DNA from: Acanthochlamys bracteata | Taxonomy: Eukaryota; Streptophyta; Magnoliopsida; Pandanales; Velloziaceae | Length of the DNA stretch: 64,000 nt | NCBI GenBank assembly: GCA_019914995.1 | Contig: CM034131.1 | Coordinates: 7,596,501 to 7,660,500, forward strand | Reading direction: 5' to 3' | Shown: piece after piece, positions 1 to 10,900 of the stretch | How the letters are laid out: the number at the start of each line of letters is the position of its first letter | How positions within the stretch are numbered: the first letter of the stretch is position 1 | Made by a program: the position numbers and the translations under genes | The notes under the pieces: generated by a model | What the model was told of the DNA's origin: nothing | The model's input: only the letters and a program-made list of their open reading frames with translations | Database searches by the model: none

Positions 1-76
1 AGCTATTGGTTTACCTACGCCACAAAAGGGATTGATTGTAATGAAATGAGTATACTTTTTGTAGAACACAAACCTT

Positions 77-209
77 CTATACAAAGCCTTGATACTGACT
101 TTTTGGAACTGCTTCTTCAAAGTATGAAATGTGCCATTGTTTGACATGCTGTAGAAGCCTTGTTGATTGTTGTCGGGCATGTCTGGTATGCTTTGGAGGA
201 TTTACATCT
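77..209 (-). other. possible 3' terminal exon of an unidentified minus-strand gene
   Basis: Read on the minus strand, a pyrimidine-rich tract ends in an AG at 211-210, followed by 44 open codons to a TAG at 79-77. The peptide is charged and exon-like (it contains KHTRHARQQSTR and ends SQYQGFV). I do not recognise it. Earlier exons would lie at 210-1260: around 1230-1240 there is an ATG shortly before an AG|GTACC donor, and around 510 an acceptor followed by a short open stretch (EINREVISWFLRRY then stop). Those pieces do not join into a long frame by eye. This may be the end of a small gene, a non-coding transcript or a remnant. Its 3' UTR would run off the left edge. Confidence 0.3.
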
Positions 210-1559
210 CTGCAATCAAAGAACACGTCATTCATATAATAGGTAAGAACTATATATATCATACAAAATATGCCATGTTTCATCATTGCAAACGTTACTA
301 ATGAATAATAATCCATATAACAATGAACAGAAATTTAAGGTAAAAACTTAAAACTAGCTCAAAGTTATATCAGTGAAAGCTCAAAGTTGAGCATTACTGT
401 TCCTGATTATGAGTGTTCAACCGAAGTTGTTCATTCCTCCATACACATGGCAACTTTACTAGTTTCTTCTAATATCTTCTCAGAAACCACGAAATCACCT
501 CCCTGTTAATTTCTCTGAAAACATGTATAAGGTAAAAACAATAAGAAATAATACCAGTTAGTTTCACAACAATTTAATCCCAAATACACAAATTTCTCAT
601 TAAAACATTCTTTTAACAGGACCATGTAGAAGAAACTATTTAAACCCATCTAACTAAAAAGCTGGATTGAAAAATTAAATAAATTTGTGAGTCTTAAATA
701 TCATCCGACTCCATTACAAAGAAACAATCCAACCAAAACAAGACTGTGCTCCGTTGTTTCTAACCCTGCTGCTAACTAAAGGAAAATGGGAAGAACATAA
801 AAACAAGTAAAATTTTTTTTATAAGACGAAAAATAAACAAACAAAACTTCTAGACAAAAGCAATTTCAAGCATCGTGTTTTTGAGTGACTATTAATACCA
901 CAAACGAATAACAATCTCAAATGTTTCTCTCCATAAAAAATCAATCTCAAAGACAAGTAACTAGAATTTGCGGCAGCAAACAAACAAACTTAGAAAAACA
1001 ACAAACAAAAGGGCAAATCCTGACACTATAAAAAAAATCCAGAAGAAGTACGAAATACTCAGGTAGCAAATTCCGTTCAAACTCGTGCTAATTGTCAGCG
1101 AAAGAAAACTACTCCTAATCTCCGAGCGAAATCCTTATAAGCATTAGATGATTACAACAAAAAAAAATTTAATTTGTTTAGGAAAACAGAGTAATAATAA
1201 AAGAACAAAATGGTACCTTTCTGCATCTTCCGGCAACCAACGACTTTGTTACTGTACGGATTTAACAGTTTCTGAGTATAAAGAAAGCCAGTTAAAACAC
1301 GTGGCTGAATAATTGGTAAGGTGTTCGTGTTTCGTATTCTAACGTAACTAAATTTTCTGCTTGTAACTTTACAAAATTTAAAACCAAATTAGTCGCTTGT
1401 ATTTAATTTTGCTTATATCAAATTGATTTATTTTTAAACTAGTGCGTGGGATGTGGAGGCGTTGCTCGCAATGTCAACAATGACATAATCCCTATCAAAC
1501 GCGTTAAATTTTTTTAATAAAAACCATTAATTAACAAAATAAGCTAGACAAGTTTTTTG
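210..1559. other. AT-rich region without a supported gene
   Basis: Apart from the possible short exons noted for the minus-strand candidate at 77-209, nothing coding is visible. It probably holds introns and 5' sequence of that candidate and the distal part of the ERO1 upstream region. Confidence 0.4.
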
Positions 1560-2324
1560 CTAACAAAGTACACGTGGCGAATTTTGATAGGCTCGATGAC
1601 GTTGCTACTAGTAATAATAGAAACTGGGGGTGTCGTTTTGGTCAAACTAACTCAGGTAATCCAGTTCGCGTTTCCATACGTTTCCCTCCGTTTCACCTTC
1701 GACAGTATAGCGCGGGACAATTGAAGTTTGTCCGAGATGATCGTCCGAAATATTAGTACGAATTACACCAATGCAGTCGAGTGACTCGAGTCACGCGAAT
1801 ATACCTAATATTGTATGTTTTTTACATTTTTACATTATATTTCCATATCGATCATGTGTAACACTGAAGACCCCTACACTTTCTTTTTTCACAAAATCAA
1901 ACTAGATTAGAGGCTCGCTTCTTCTTTCTTCAATAAAATGTTAATGATATGAATACTATTATTACAGGATTAATATTGAAAATCCAAAGTACCGTTTTCT
2001 TGTTGTCGGCCTATATAGGGATTCGGATTGTGCCGACAGAGAGTTAATTTCCTCACCAGCCCACCAACACCGTCTTCGCTCCGGTCCAATTCTTCGTGCC
2101 CAGGCAACGGAACGCATCAACGCCGCTGTTTCCCGCCCTGTTATTATTATTATTAAACCCCATTGTCTTTCTTCGATCTCCAGAAGCAATCCACCGAAGT
2201 GTCAAACAAAACACACAGAATATTTCAAGATTCTATCTGCAGTAGCTTTCCTTTCGTTTCTTTTCTTTTGTTCTTCGATCGAGAACGAGAAGAAGATTTT
2301 CTGATTTTTGGTTCTTGGGTTTCT
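1560..2324 (+). promoter_or_regulatory. ERO1 promoter and 5' leader
   Basis: A TATA-like ctatatagg lies at 2011-2019, about 310 bases before the ERO1 start codon, which would put transcription start near 2045 and give a leader of about 285 bases with an ATT microsatellite at 2142-2154. Further upstream are a G-box CACGTG at 1571-1576, a TGACGT bZIP core at 1597-1602, and a perfect 14-bp palindrome GTGACTCGAGTCAC at 1781-1794. ER-oxidoreductin genes are usually induced by ER stress through bZIP factors that bind TGACG/ACGT cores. Use of these sites here is inference. Confidence 0.45.
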
Positions 2325-2477
2325 ATGGGGAATGAGAAGAATCACGGCGGGGGAGCTGATGGTGCGAAAAAGCAAGGAAGGAGAGAGTGGGGTTGGCGGT
2401 GGCGCTTTAACGTCGGGAGCTCTGCTCGCCGTTATTATCGCTGCTGCCGTTACTGCCCGACACGTACCGGAGAATAA
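2325..2477 (+). promoter_or_regulatory. overlapping upstream ORF at the ERO1 start
   Basis: An ATG at 2325, seven bases before the conserved ERO1 ATG at 2332 and in another frame, opens a 50-codon ORF (begins MGNEKNHGG) that ends at 2477 inside ERO1 exon 1. Its product resembles nothing known to me. The hydrophobic anchor and the conserved sequence lie in the 2332 frame. Translation of ERO1 would need leaky scanning past this ATG, unless transcription starts below it. Confidence 0.5.
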
Positions 2478-5400
2478 GATCCTTGGGATTAACAATAAAG
2501 CATGCGAATGCTCGGTGAGCTTTTCTTCTCTTTTCTTTTTTTTTTCGTTGATTAAAGTTGGGCTTTTTATCTAGAAGAAATGTTGAAGTTGGTATTTTTA
2601 TTTAAGGGTGTTGGATTATTTTTTTTTTTCACCGAAATTTGTTCCAGGTTTATGTTGAGTTTCTGGAATTTTGGTTTTAGAAGTTGAGATTTTTTTAAAA
2701 TATTTTTTACTGAGTTTTTAGAAGCTGATGGTGTTTTTGAGTTTTTAAAATATGTTGAGATAGGTAGTAAGTGTGGTTATGTTTGTCTACGTGAAGTAGA
2801 TTGTTAGGTTTTCCCACTTGTAAATTCTCTTGATCTCATTCTAATAAGGAATGGTTGATTTCTTATGGGCAAAATGTGGTTTTTGCTCCTGTTTTGGGAG
2901 CTAAATTACTCTTTTCTATGGGATTCAGGGCGGAAGAAAGTACACCGGAATGGTGGAGGACTGCTGCTGTGACTATGAGACTGTTGATTTAATCAACAAG
3001 GAAGTGCTGCATCCCAATCTCCAGGAGCTTGTTGCTACCCCTTTCTTTAGATACTTTAAGGTATCAGTGTAGGGACTTCCTATTTCCTGATAAAAGAGAG
3101 ACTAAAGTAACGGTGGGTTTTTATGAGATAGTTTTCTTACTGTATTTGACCTTCCATGATACAGGTTAAATTGTGGTGTGACTGCCCCTTTTGGCCTGAC
3201 GATGGAATGTGTCGGCTTCGGGATTGTAGTGTCTGTGAATGCCCAGATAACGAATTTCCGGAGACATTTAAGAGACCTAAAGATGGACTTCCTGCTGATG
3301 ATCTGATTTGCCAAGAGGGAAAACCTGAGGCTGTTGTAGACCGCACACTAGATATCAAAGCTTTCAGTGGTTGGGTAGAAGTTGATAATCCGTGGACGTA
3401 TGATGACGAGACTGATAATGGTCGGTATTCCACTTCTATATCATGCTTCATCTGAAATGCTAGAATTTCCTCTTAATTTTGCATGCCTAATAATACTCGG
3501 GTGTTTCTCTTGCAGCTGAGATGACTTATGTAAACCTTCAACTGAATCCGGAAAGGTATACTGGATATACCGGTGTATCAGCTCGGAGGATATGGGATGC
3601 TATCTATACAGAAAACTGTCCTAAATGTTAGTTCTCACTATCTCTACTTGGTTCCTGAATCCCGTTCAGTTACTTTGTTTTACTTCTAATTCTGATTTTG
3701 ACTAAATTGCTAGCACTGTGGTCCTCCCGCATCTTTCATGCATGTTAAAGTTGTATGTTAAAACTTGCTGCACTTATCCCTGTTTATGGATGGTCGACAA
3801 TAGAGAGGTCAGATGAATTTCCTTAAACCAAAGGGTACCATGCCTAATCAGAATGGAATCCAATTCAAAGGAATATGATTTCACTTAAATTGAGAAGTTT
3901 CAAATTGATTCTGTTGGTAATCCCTTTTTCATTTCCTTCCATCCAAATGCCTCCCTCGACGTATAGCCTTATTGGTATCTGTCTGAAATCACACGTGATG
4001 ACTATTGGCTGCCTACTTGATCCTTACATAGCTATCCGTAACCTCAGACGTTTATTTAGGAACAGAGGCTAGTGAGGATTGAACTATGTCACGATTAAAT
4101 TGCGTGAAGCCAATAGTTTTGAGAATATGTGTGAATTCTTATGTTTGTTATCCATTTTAATTTTCGTGTTGACTCCTACATGTATGTATTCTTAAGTTCA
4201 GAGATCTGTTTTCCTGATGCCTATGTGCATTAGCATTGCTACATGTGCATGGAAGCATGGGAAGTGCCAGGATAGCCTACTAATGATAAGCTTATATGAT
4301 TTTTTCCTATCAGATCCGTCAGGGGAGTTCTGCCCAGAGAAGAAGGTGTTATACAAGTTGATCTCTGGATTGCATTCGTCAATTTCTGTTCACATTGCTT
4401 CTGATTATCTCCTAGATGAAAAAGAAAACAAGGTAGAGTTTTGAGCTCATTGCTCAGTTAGAATATCATTTTAGGTAGTTTAGTTTGGCATTGACGTTAA
4501 CTCCTTTGTTTTTTGTGATCAGTGGGGTCACAATCTTGAACTGTTGTATGACCGTGTATTGAGATATCCAGAGCGTGTTCAGAACTTGTACTTCACATTT
4601 CTCTTTGTTCTCCGGGCAGTGACAAAGGTAGCTTATTATTCAGAATTCTTGTTAGCTTCAACTCTTTTCATTCGTATGCATTATTCTGCATGTATCATAC
4701 TCATTAAAATCCTACACCTTACTGGCTATAGGCACTCTATCTTTAGGAAGTAAATTCCGTAGTCTTTATTAAACACATGCTATTGCTCTCAGATTTTACA
4801 TTGTTGCTCGTGATATTTGAAATGATCTTTTTCTCTTCATATTTGGTGAGAACACAAATGTAGAACAATAGTAGGGGAATTATGGTTATACAATTTTGAA
4901 CTTATAGGTGTGTAATCCATGTACAACTCTTGTCTCTTGATAGCAATGATTTATCTTCAAGCCAGGTAAACACTGTTTTGCTTTTGTTATCCTAGTTGAG
5001 GGTGTTGGGTTATATGGACATATACATTTAGTAGGCAAAGATGCTACTTGCTTGCACAAATACTGCTATGCTGACCAAATTTCTTCAATTGGCAATCTTT
5101 TGCACATGTGCTTATATCTATGGTAGCACGTCACACTGCCAATCTTGTCTTCTCCACATTCTTGGCTTGGTAGGAGCACATTGTCTGCGTTGAATGTAAC
5201 AATCAGATGAACTTCTCAAAATCGTTTTAGCTTTTTTGACTTGCTCACTTGAGATATCTAGAAATTCAAATATATATGTTTCTTTTACTTTATCATTTTT
5301 ATGTAACCCCTTTTGTGTCATCAGGCTGCAGATTACCTTGAGCAGGCCGAATACAACACTGGTAACCCAGAAGAAGACCTGAAAACTAAATCATTGGTTA

Positions 5401-6105
5401 GGCAGCTTGTATACAATCCAAAACTGCAAGCTGCTTGCCCACTGCCTTTTGATGAGGGCAAGCTTTGGCAAGGGGAAAATGGACCTGAACTGATCCAGCA
5501 AATTCAAAAGCAGTTCAGAAACATCAGGTTAATATTAAACCTGAATATTCGCCATATTACCTGAAGAATAAATCATCAACTGAGAAATATGAACTTTTGC
5601 TTTGCAGTGCCCTAATGGATTGTGTTGGATGTGAAAAATGCCGCCTATGGGGGAAGCTTCAGGTTCTAGGTCTTGGTACAGCTCTGAAGATACTTTTCTC
5701 TGTTGACGGTCAGAACCATGCTAATCAGCCAGTAAGTATTTCAACTATGTAAACATAAGAGTGTGCCTAACATATATAGATACATGCTTACAAGACATAA
5801 TTGGTAGAGGTAAATGAATATGCGGTGGATATTAGCATATTAAGGCCTCTGTTAATCTTGATGTATGCTTAATTGAAAAGTTTATCTGATAAATCAAAAA
5901 GTTCACTTCATATGGCTTTTTCTTCCAGTTCATAGTCTGCTTCATGGTGTTGTTTCAGCTGCAGCTGCAACGGAATGAAGTTATCGCTCTGGTAAACCTT
6001 TTGAACAGACTCTCTGAGTCTGTTAAATTTGTAGAGGAAATGGGACCTGCAGCAGAGAAACTGGTAGAAAGACCGAGAGTTTCAACTAGTAGGACTAGTA
6101 CATAG
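2332..6105 (+). CDS. ERO1: endoplasmic reticulum oxidoreductin 1 (ERO1), 9 exons
   Basis: ER membrane flavoprotein that reoxidises protein disulfide isomerase and passes electrons to oxygen. Coding exons: 2332-2514, 2929-3060, 3165-3420, 3516-3626, 4314-4432, 4523-4627, 5325-5527, 5608-5731, 5959-6105; phases agree and give 459 residues, close to the plant AERO1 length (about 470). A hydrophobic signal-anchor is at residues 25-42. The Cys-rich block [12 protein letters not shown] (110-121) followed by [11 protein letters not shown] matches the shuttle-disulfide region of plant ERO1. The inner active site CVGCEKC (375-381, CxxCxxC) is intact, followed by the FAD-contacting helix ([15 protein letters not shown]). 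The start was chosen at 2332 because only this frame carries the anchor. Stop TAG at 6103-6105 overlaps a GTAAGT donor, so the 3' UTR is probably spliced to 6231. Confidence 0.93.
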
Positions 6106-7442
6106 TAAGTTAAAAACAATCAACGGTCGCAATTACATAGAAACAATCTCACAAATTTCGTCCTACCTTCAGAGAATTAAATCAGCTTATTGAGCCAATG
6201 CTGACTGTTGTATTTGTATATTTCATCAGGGAACTAAAGCAAGAAAGACCACCTCTCAGAGATATGCATCATGAAGTATGGGACTGCACCATACCCATGA
6301 GGAAGTGTTCGTATACATACATACCGGGGTGCTGGAAAGGCTTCCCTTGTTAATTGAGAATTATGTAGTCTTAGAACGGGTGAAATATAGGCCGATATTT
6401 TTGACTGATGACTGGATATGTAATTAGCAATTATTTGTACCGGAAAAAAGAAAGAAAAAGAAAACAGCTTTTTGAGTTCTCCATGTTATTGTATAAGCTA
6501 TGAAGTACGATAAACAGAATACTTGAAATAACCGAAACGAGCCTCCAGATTTGAATACATGCCAATCAAGGTAATAACACATTCGTTCCTGAATCATCAA
6601 ATACGTATACGTGCTTCATTGTATATAAACAAAATAAATAATGGTAATGATAAGAAAACAAAACATGTTTCTGTGGAAGGAGGGAGGCAGTTAGGACAAG
6701 TACCAGATGAAATGGGTCCTTGTTTAGAATTAGAATTTAAAAGAACTGTTGCAACTGTCCTGAACAAGGACTTCACTGATTTGTTCCTTAGTTCATTGTT
6801 CTTCTTCAGGTTTCTGTGTACGTTTCGCTAATAAATTTAGAAAGAAAATCAGAAGAAAACTAGAAAGTTGGAGAAGAAATCAGAAGATAGGCGGGGTGCT
6901 GCAAGAAGTATTGAACATCTGGAAGAGGGTAAATAATCAAAGACATAGATAGACAAGGTAGAAATGATCTGAAGGTGGAACAAGAGTAAACTACTCAAGT
7001 AGATCCAGGAAAGTTGTCTATCATCAGCCACAGGCTGCTTTTGTGCTTCGTTTGCGGGACAGGATGGTTCTGGTAAATCTTAAGTTCTTCAGAAAAATAA
7101 TGACCTTTATATGAATGAGTAAAAAATATGCTAACGCAAAAGTGGCTCTTGTCTTGTGTGATAATTGCTTTGCCCTCGGGTTGGTCTTCCCTCTCCTTTG
7201 GTGTGTTGCCACTGCATCTACATTGGCAAGTTCTACTTAAAGGATCCAAGAGAGAGACGAGGCCTTGCAACGTCTGCTTTCGCGGTTTTCTTATTCAGAG
7301 ATTGAAGGGCCACCTAATTTTTGTTGAACAAACCTGAAGCATAAAAAGAGCATATCAAGGTTTGCGTTCGCATAATGAAGGATGAATCAAAGTTTCAGCT
7401 TATTATACAGAAAATCATGAGTGGAGCAGTTATAGAAACTAA
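6106..7442. other. ERO1 3' UTR and spacer
   Basis: Probable 3' UTR intron from 6105 to about 6230 (GTAAGT to TTTCATCAG), then 3' UTR to roughly 6500. The rest holds only short ORFs on both strands with no family resemblance and no consistent splice sites. A 9-bp inverted repeat pairs 6716-6724 with 6763-6771. Confidence 0.5.
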
Positions 7443-7639
7443 GGACGTGTTTACCTTAGAATAAACTTAAAGTTTTGAAAAATAAATTAAATAAATTAAA
7501 TTAAACATATTTAATTAAAATAAATTTTTATATAAATTTTGTATTAATAATAATTTTTTAAATTATAAAAAAATTATTTTTAAATTTTTTGTTTATTTTA
7601 TTGAAAAAGATAAAATTTATGATGTAAAAAAATACGCCC
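7443..7639. mobile_element. Tourist-like MITE (PIF/Harbinger type)
   Basis: A 197-bp very AT-rich element whose ends are inverted copies: left ggacgtgttta, right aaatacgccc (reverse complement gggcgtattt). It is flanked on both sides by TAA (7440-7442 and 7640-7642), the usual 3-bp target duplication of PIF/Harbinger elements. It has no coding capacity. It sits between the convergent 3' ends of ERO1 and augmin 3. Confidence 0.6.
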
Positions 7640-7957
7640 TAAAGAATTCAACGGATTTCATGTAGATTATGTCATTGAAAATTTTGGTTTGAATACTAAA
7701 AGACATTAACATGATCTATAGCGATTGAAGACTTATCATTTTCTTCATATAATGCACAGCTATATCTCCGAAATGTACAGCGGATAATAAACTATAATAA
7801 ACAAATTTACACACGCTTGCAGCAATTTATAGATAGATTATTACAACTATACATACATTCAATAAACTGCAATACAAAAAGCAGCAATGTCAGTTCATGA
7901 GAGTCCATCAAATCAGATGCCGTTTCCGTGCAGAAGTTAGAAATTAGAACAAACTTG

Positions 7958-10900
7958 CTATTGCTGTAAAGCTTGTGCACGAGCTGTGAGCTCCCTAACT
8001 TGGTTCCTCAGCCTGTCAGGATCGCAGAAGAAATTGACAAATACCTGCCTCTCTTGTGCCACCTCTTGCTGGTGATGTTTGAAAATCTATATCAAAATCA
8101 AGGGAAGATGCATTACATGTTGCTCAAGAAAGCAGGAACCGAATAGAAGTAAAAGATCGTGAACTCAAAAACACCAAGTACAAATCTAAGGTGATCGTGA
8201 ATTGATCAGTGATTCAGTGGTAAAAAGTGTTGTGTTTGTTTCTCAGGAAAAAGACGTATAGTTCTTTACAAAGTCGAGTATTGTCTAAGACTTGAAAAAC
8301 ATAGATGACTTGAATCACCTCAGCCTTCTGATTGTGCACTTCCGTAACTTCTTCAACAGAGGTAGAGAGTTGGGAGTTTATACTCTCCATTTCTTCAAAT
8401 GCTCTCATCAGAGACTAACACATAAAAAAGGTCTTTTTAGTTAAAGGTTCAAAACGCAAATTGAAACAGGAATAAAAAGGATGGAGTAATAACTAAACAA
8501 TATTAATAAAACATAGCAGCGTGACAGTTTTTTTTCCGCTACTTTCATCAAATGGCGAGGTATGTACAGGATCCAGCTAAGCTAAAAAGCTTATATTTGT
8601 GCAGAACAGGAAGTAGATGACATTTCAGAAAGCAGCATGGAATTGTTTTACATTTTAGCACCTCCAAGCAAATCCGACTAGCCTAAGAAAGCCACTGCAC
8701 CTAAACCAACATACTCTTGCATCTAAATTTGCACAGCAGACATGTTACCTTTAAGTATCTTACAATAGAAGTCAGACGATAAAAAGAGATTATACATACT
8801 AAATGGACAAATATCATGAGTTTCACTTTTCTTTGGTTGAAAAAAAGGTTTCCTGCATGCAACTAACTCGCTAACATAGAATATCCAGACATAGTTTCCA
8901 AGATCGCTGAAATTAGGTGACAAACTTATTCAGGAAGATGTGCTTATGCTATGGCATGAGGAGCACAAAGATAGCACTAACCAAATAGTTTGGAAGGGTG
9001 CATACATACCCTGGGTGTAAGTAGTGGCTCTGCAGTTGGTGAATATGCAAAAAGAAGATCCTCCAATCTCTTCACAAGTGTATATCTGATGACAATATCA
9101 TATAAATAAAAGCAATTTTGTGTGCACCAGAGAAACCATGTTATTCATTAAGACACTATAAGAGGGCTAAAGCGTAAAGTATTATACTATGTGCAAAATA
9201 AGCTAACCGAAGAAAAAACATCACAGATCCATAAAAATGTAATTACAAAAAACATAATCAGATGTTTCTTTCATAGATCAAAACTTCAAGGTTGAGTGCT
9301 CGAGAAATAAATTTAGCCTTAAGCAACAGCTGAAGGGAAATTGAGTTATGTGTACGGCTAATCGTAACAACAAAGTCATGGAACAGAGAGACAGAGAACT
9401 GCAATATCCTTGTCTACACCCCCAATCTACTTTGAAATCAAGAACCTGTGACATTGATACTTGACATGAAAACAAGTAAAAGTCCAACTATCCCCCTAAT
9501 TGAATTGACTTTCAAAGCAACTCAACCTTTATCTTCCTAAGTGCACGTACACAGGTGTTGCATACATGCAAGCTCATAATCATCATCATCATCTGCTTAC
9601 TATCACGTTGCCATTATATAATGATGAAAGTATACATCAAGGAAATGTTAGTTTATCTAAAGAAACAACTGAACAAACAATATAATAAAGTAGGTTATTG
9701 GGATGAATGATGATTAGTACCAAAATTAAAAGGTTCTCACAGTGCCAGATCTTGTAAGAAAAGCACATATTTTAAAAGAGAATGCTCAGAAAAGTAAAAC
9801 TTACAACTCATAAACACATTCTTTTCTTTCCTTTGGAAGAGAGTTCCCAAGATCAGATTGAACATCTACTGAGTCAGACTGAAGCCTTGATATCTGCTGG
9901 ATGATGCCAGGAATTGATACATATGATGGTAACATAGCCTGAGCACCTAAAGGGAAACAAACAACCCAGTTTAGAGAAATATGTTGTCAGTCAATGGCTT
10001 GATCCATTGAAATCTGGGGAAGAATATATCCAAGTACTTGAATGTATGCTAAGCAAATCCCTCACTCCATGTAGAAGTGTATCTCGATCGTCAACTGCCC
10101 CTTGTTCTTGTACCTCCGATGCAGCTTGTATCAATGAAAGGCAACGGTTCTGTACGAAAAGCATATAAGATTCAGGAGCAGAATTTGCTCTCAATAGGAA
10201 TGTGGAGAGACAAAGGAAACTGGCTTATCGATGGCAAGAAGAAATTGAAGTGACTAAAAGAACTATATGCTGTATATTATAGAACACGCAGAGAAAAGAG
10301 CACCCCAGACCATAATCAGGCAATAAAAAAGATTTTCACACTGACAATATCCTGATTGTACAGAAAGCTGTTCAAGATATGTATACCAAACGGCCATTGG
10401 CTGCTGAATGGTAGCTTTCTAACTCCGATTCAATAACTTTCAACAATGAGTAAGCTCTGAGTATATTCTTCCTTTCCAGTTGGCATGCAATTTTCAATAG
10501 TCTGTGTCTTGATAGTTGATTAACCAGATGATTTATAAACTGCAAAATAAGAGACATCAGCATCTGCTATGCTAGAAAGATGCATATCTGAGTGATAACT
10601 CATGCACAAACAAGAAGGTGAAAACAAACTATTAGAGAAAAAAAACGAAGAAAATCCAATTTCATATGAGGCTTTAATTATATCTACCCAACAAAAATAT
10701 CTGGTATGCAGAATATTGTCTTTGACCAGTACTTGATTTCTTTTAAGGAAGAACCAAGTTAACTAGATATTTCAGAAAATCGTATCATTCCCCGACTAAA
10801 AATAATCCATCTAATCCATCCAATTGTTCCTTTATTCATTCATTAATTCTTTCAGAATAGCAGTCATACAAGCTATGGATATACAGGTAAAGCATGCATA

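Noticed and set aside
1574..1756. 60-codon plus-strand ORF in the ERO1 upstream region
   Set aside because: No recognisable domain, alternative start codon and no splice context; overlaps promoter motifs.
2163..2477. 104-codon plus-strand ORF starting at an alternative codon upstream of ERO1
   Set aside because: The conserved ERO1 anchor is in a different frame; this frame is leader sequence plus the overlapping uORF.
6716..6771. 9-bp inverted repeat gtccttgtt / aacaaggac as a possible microRNA hairpin
   Set aside because: The stem is too short and the 38-base loop unpaired; not a plant pre-miRNA fold.
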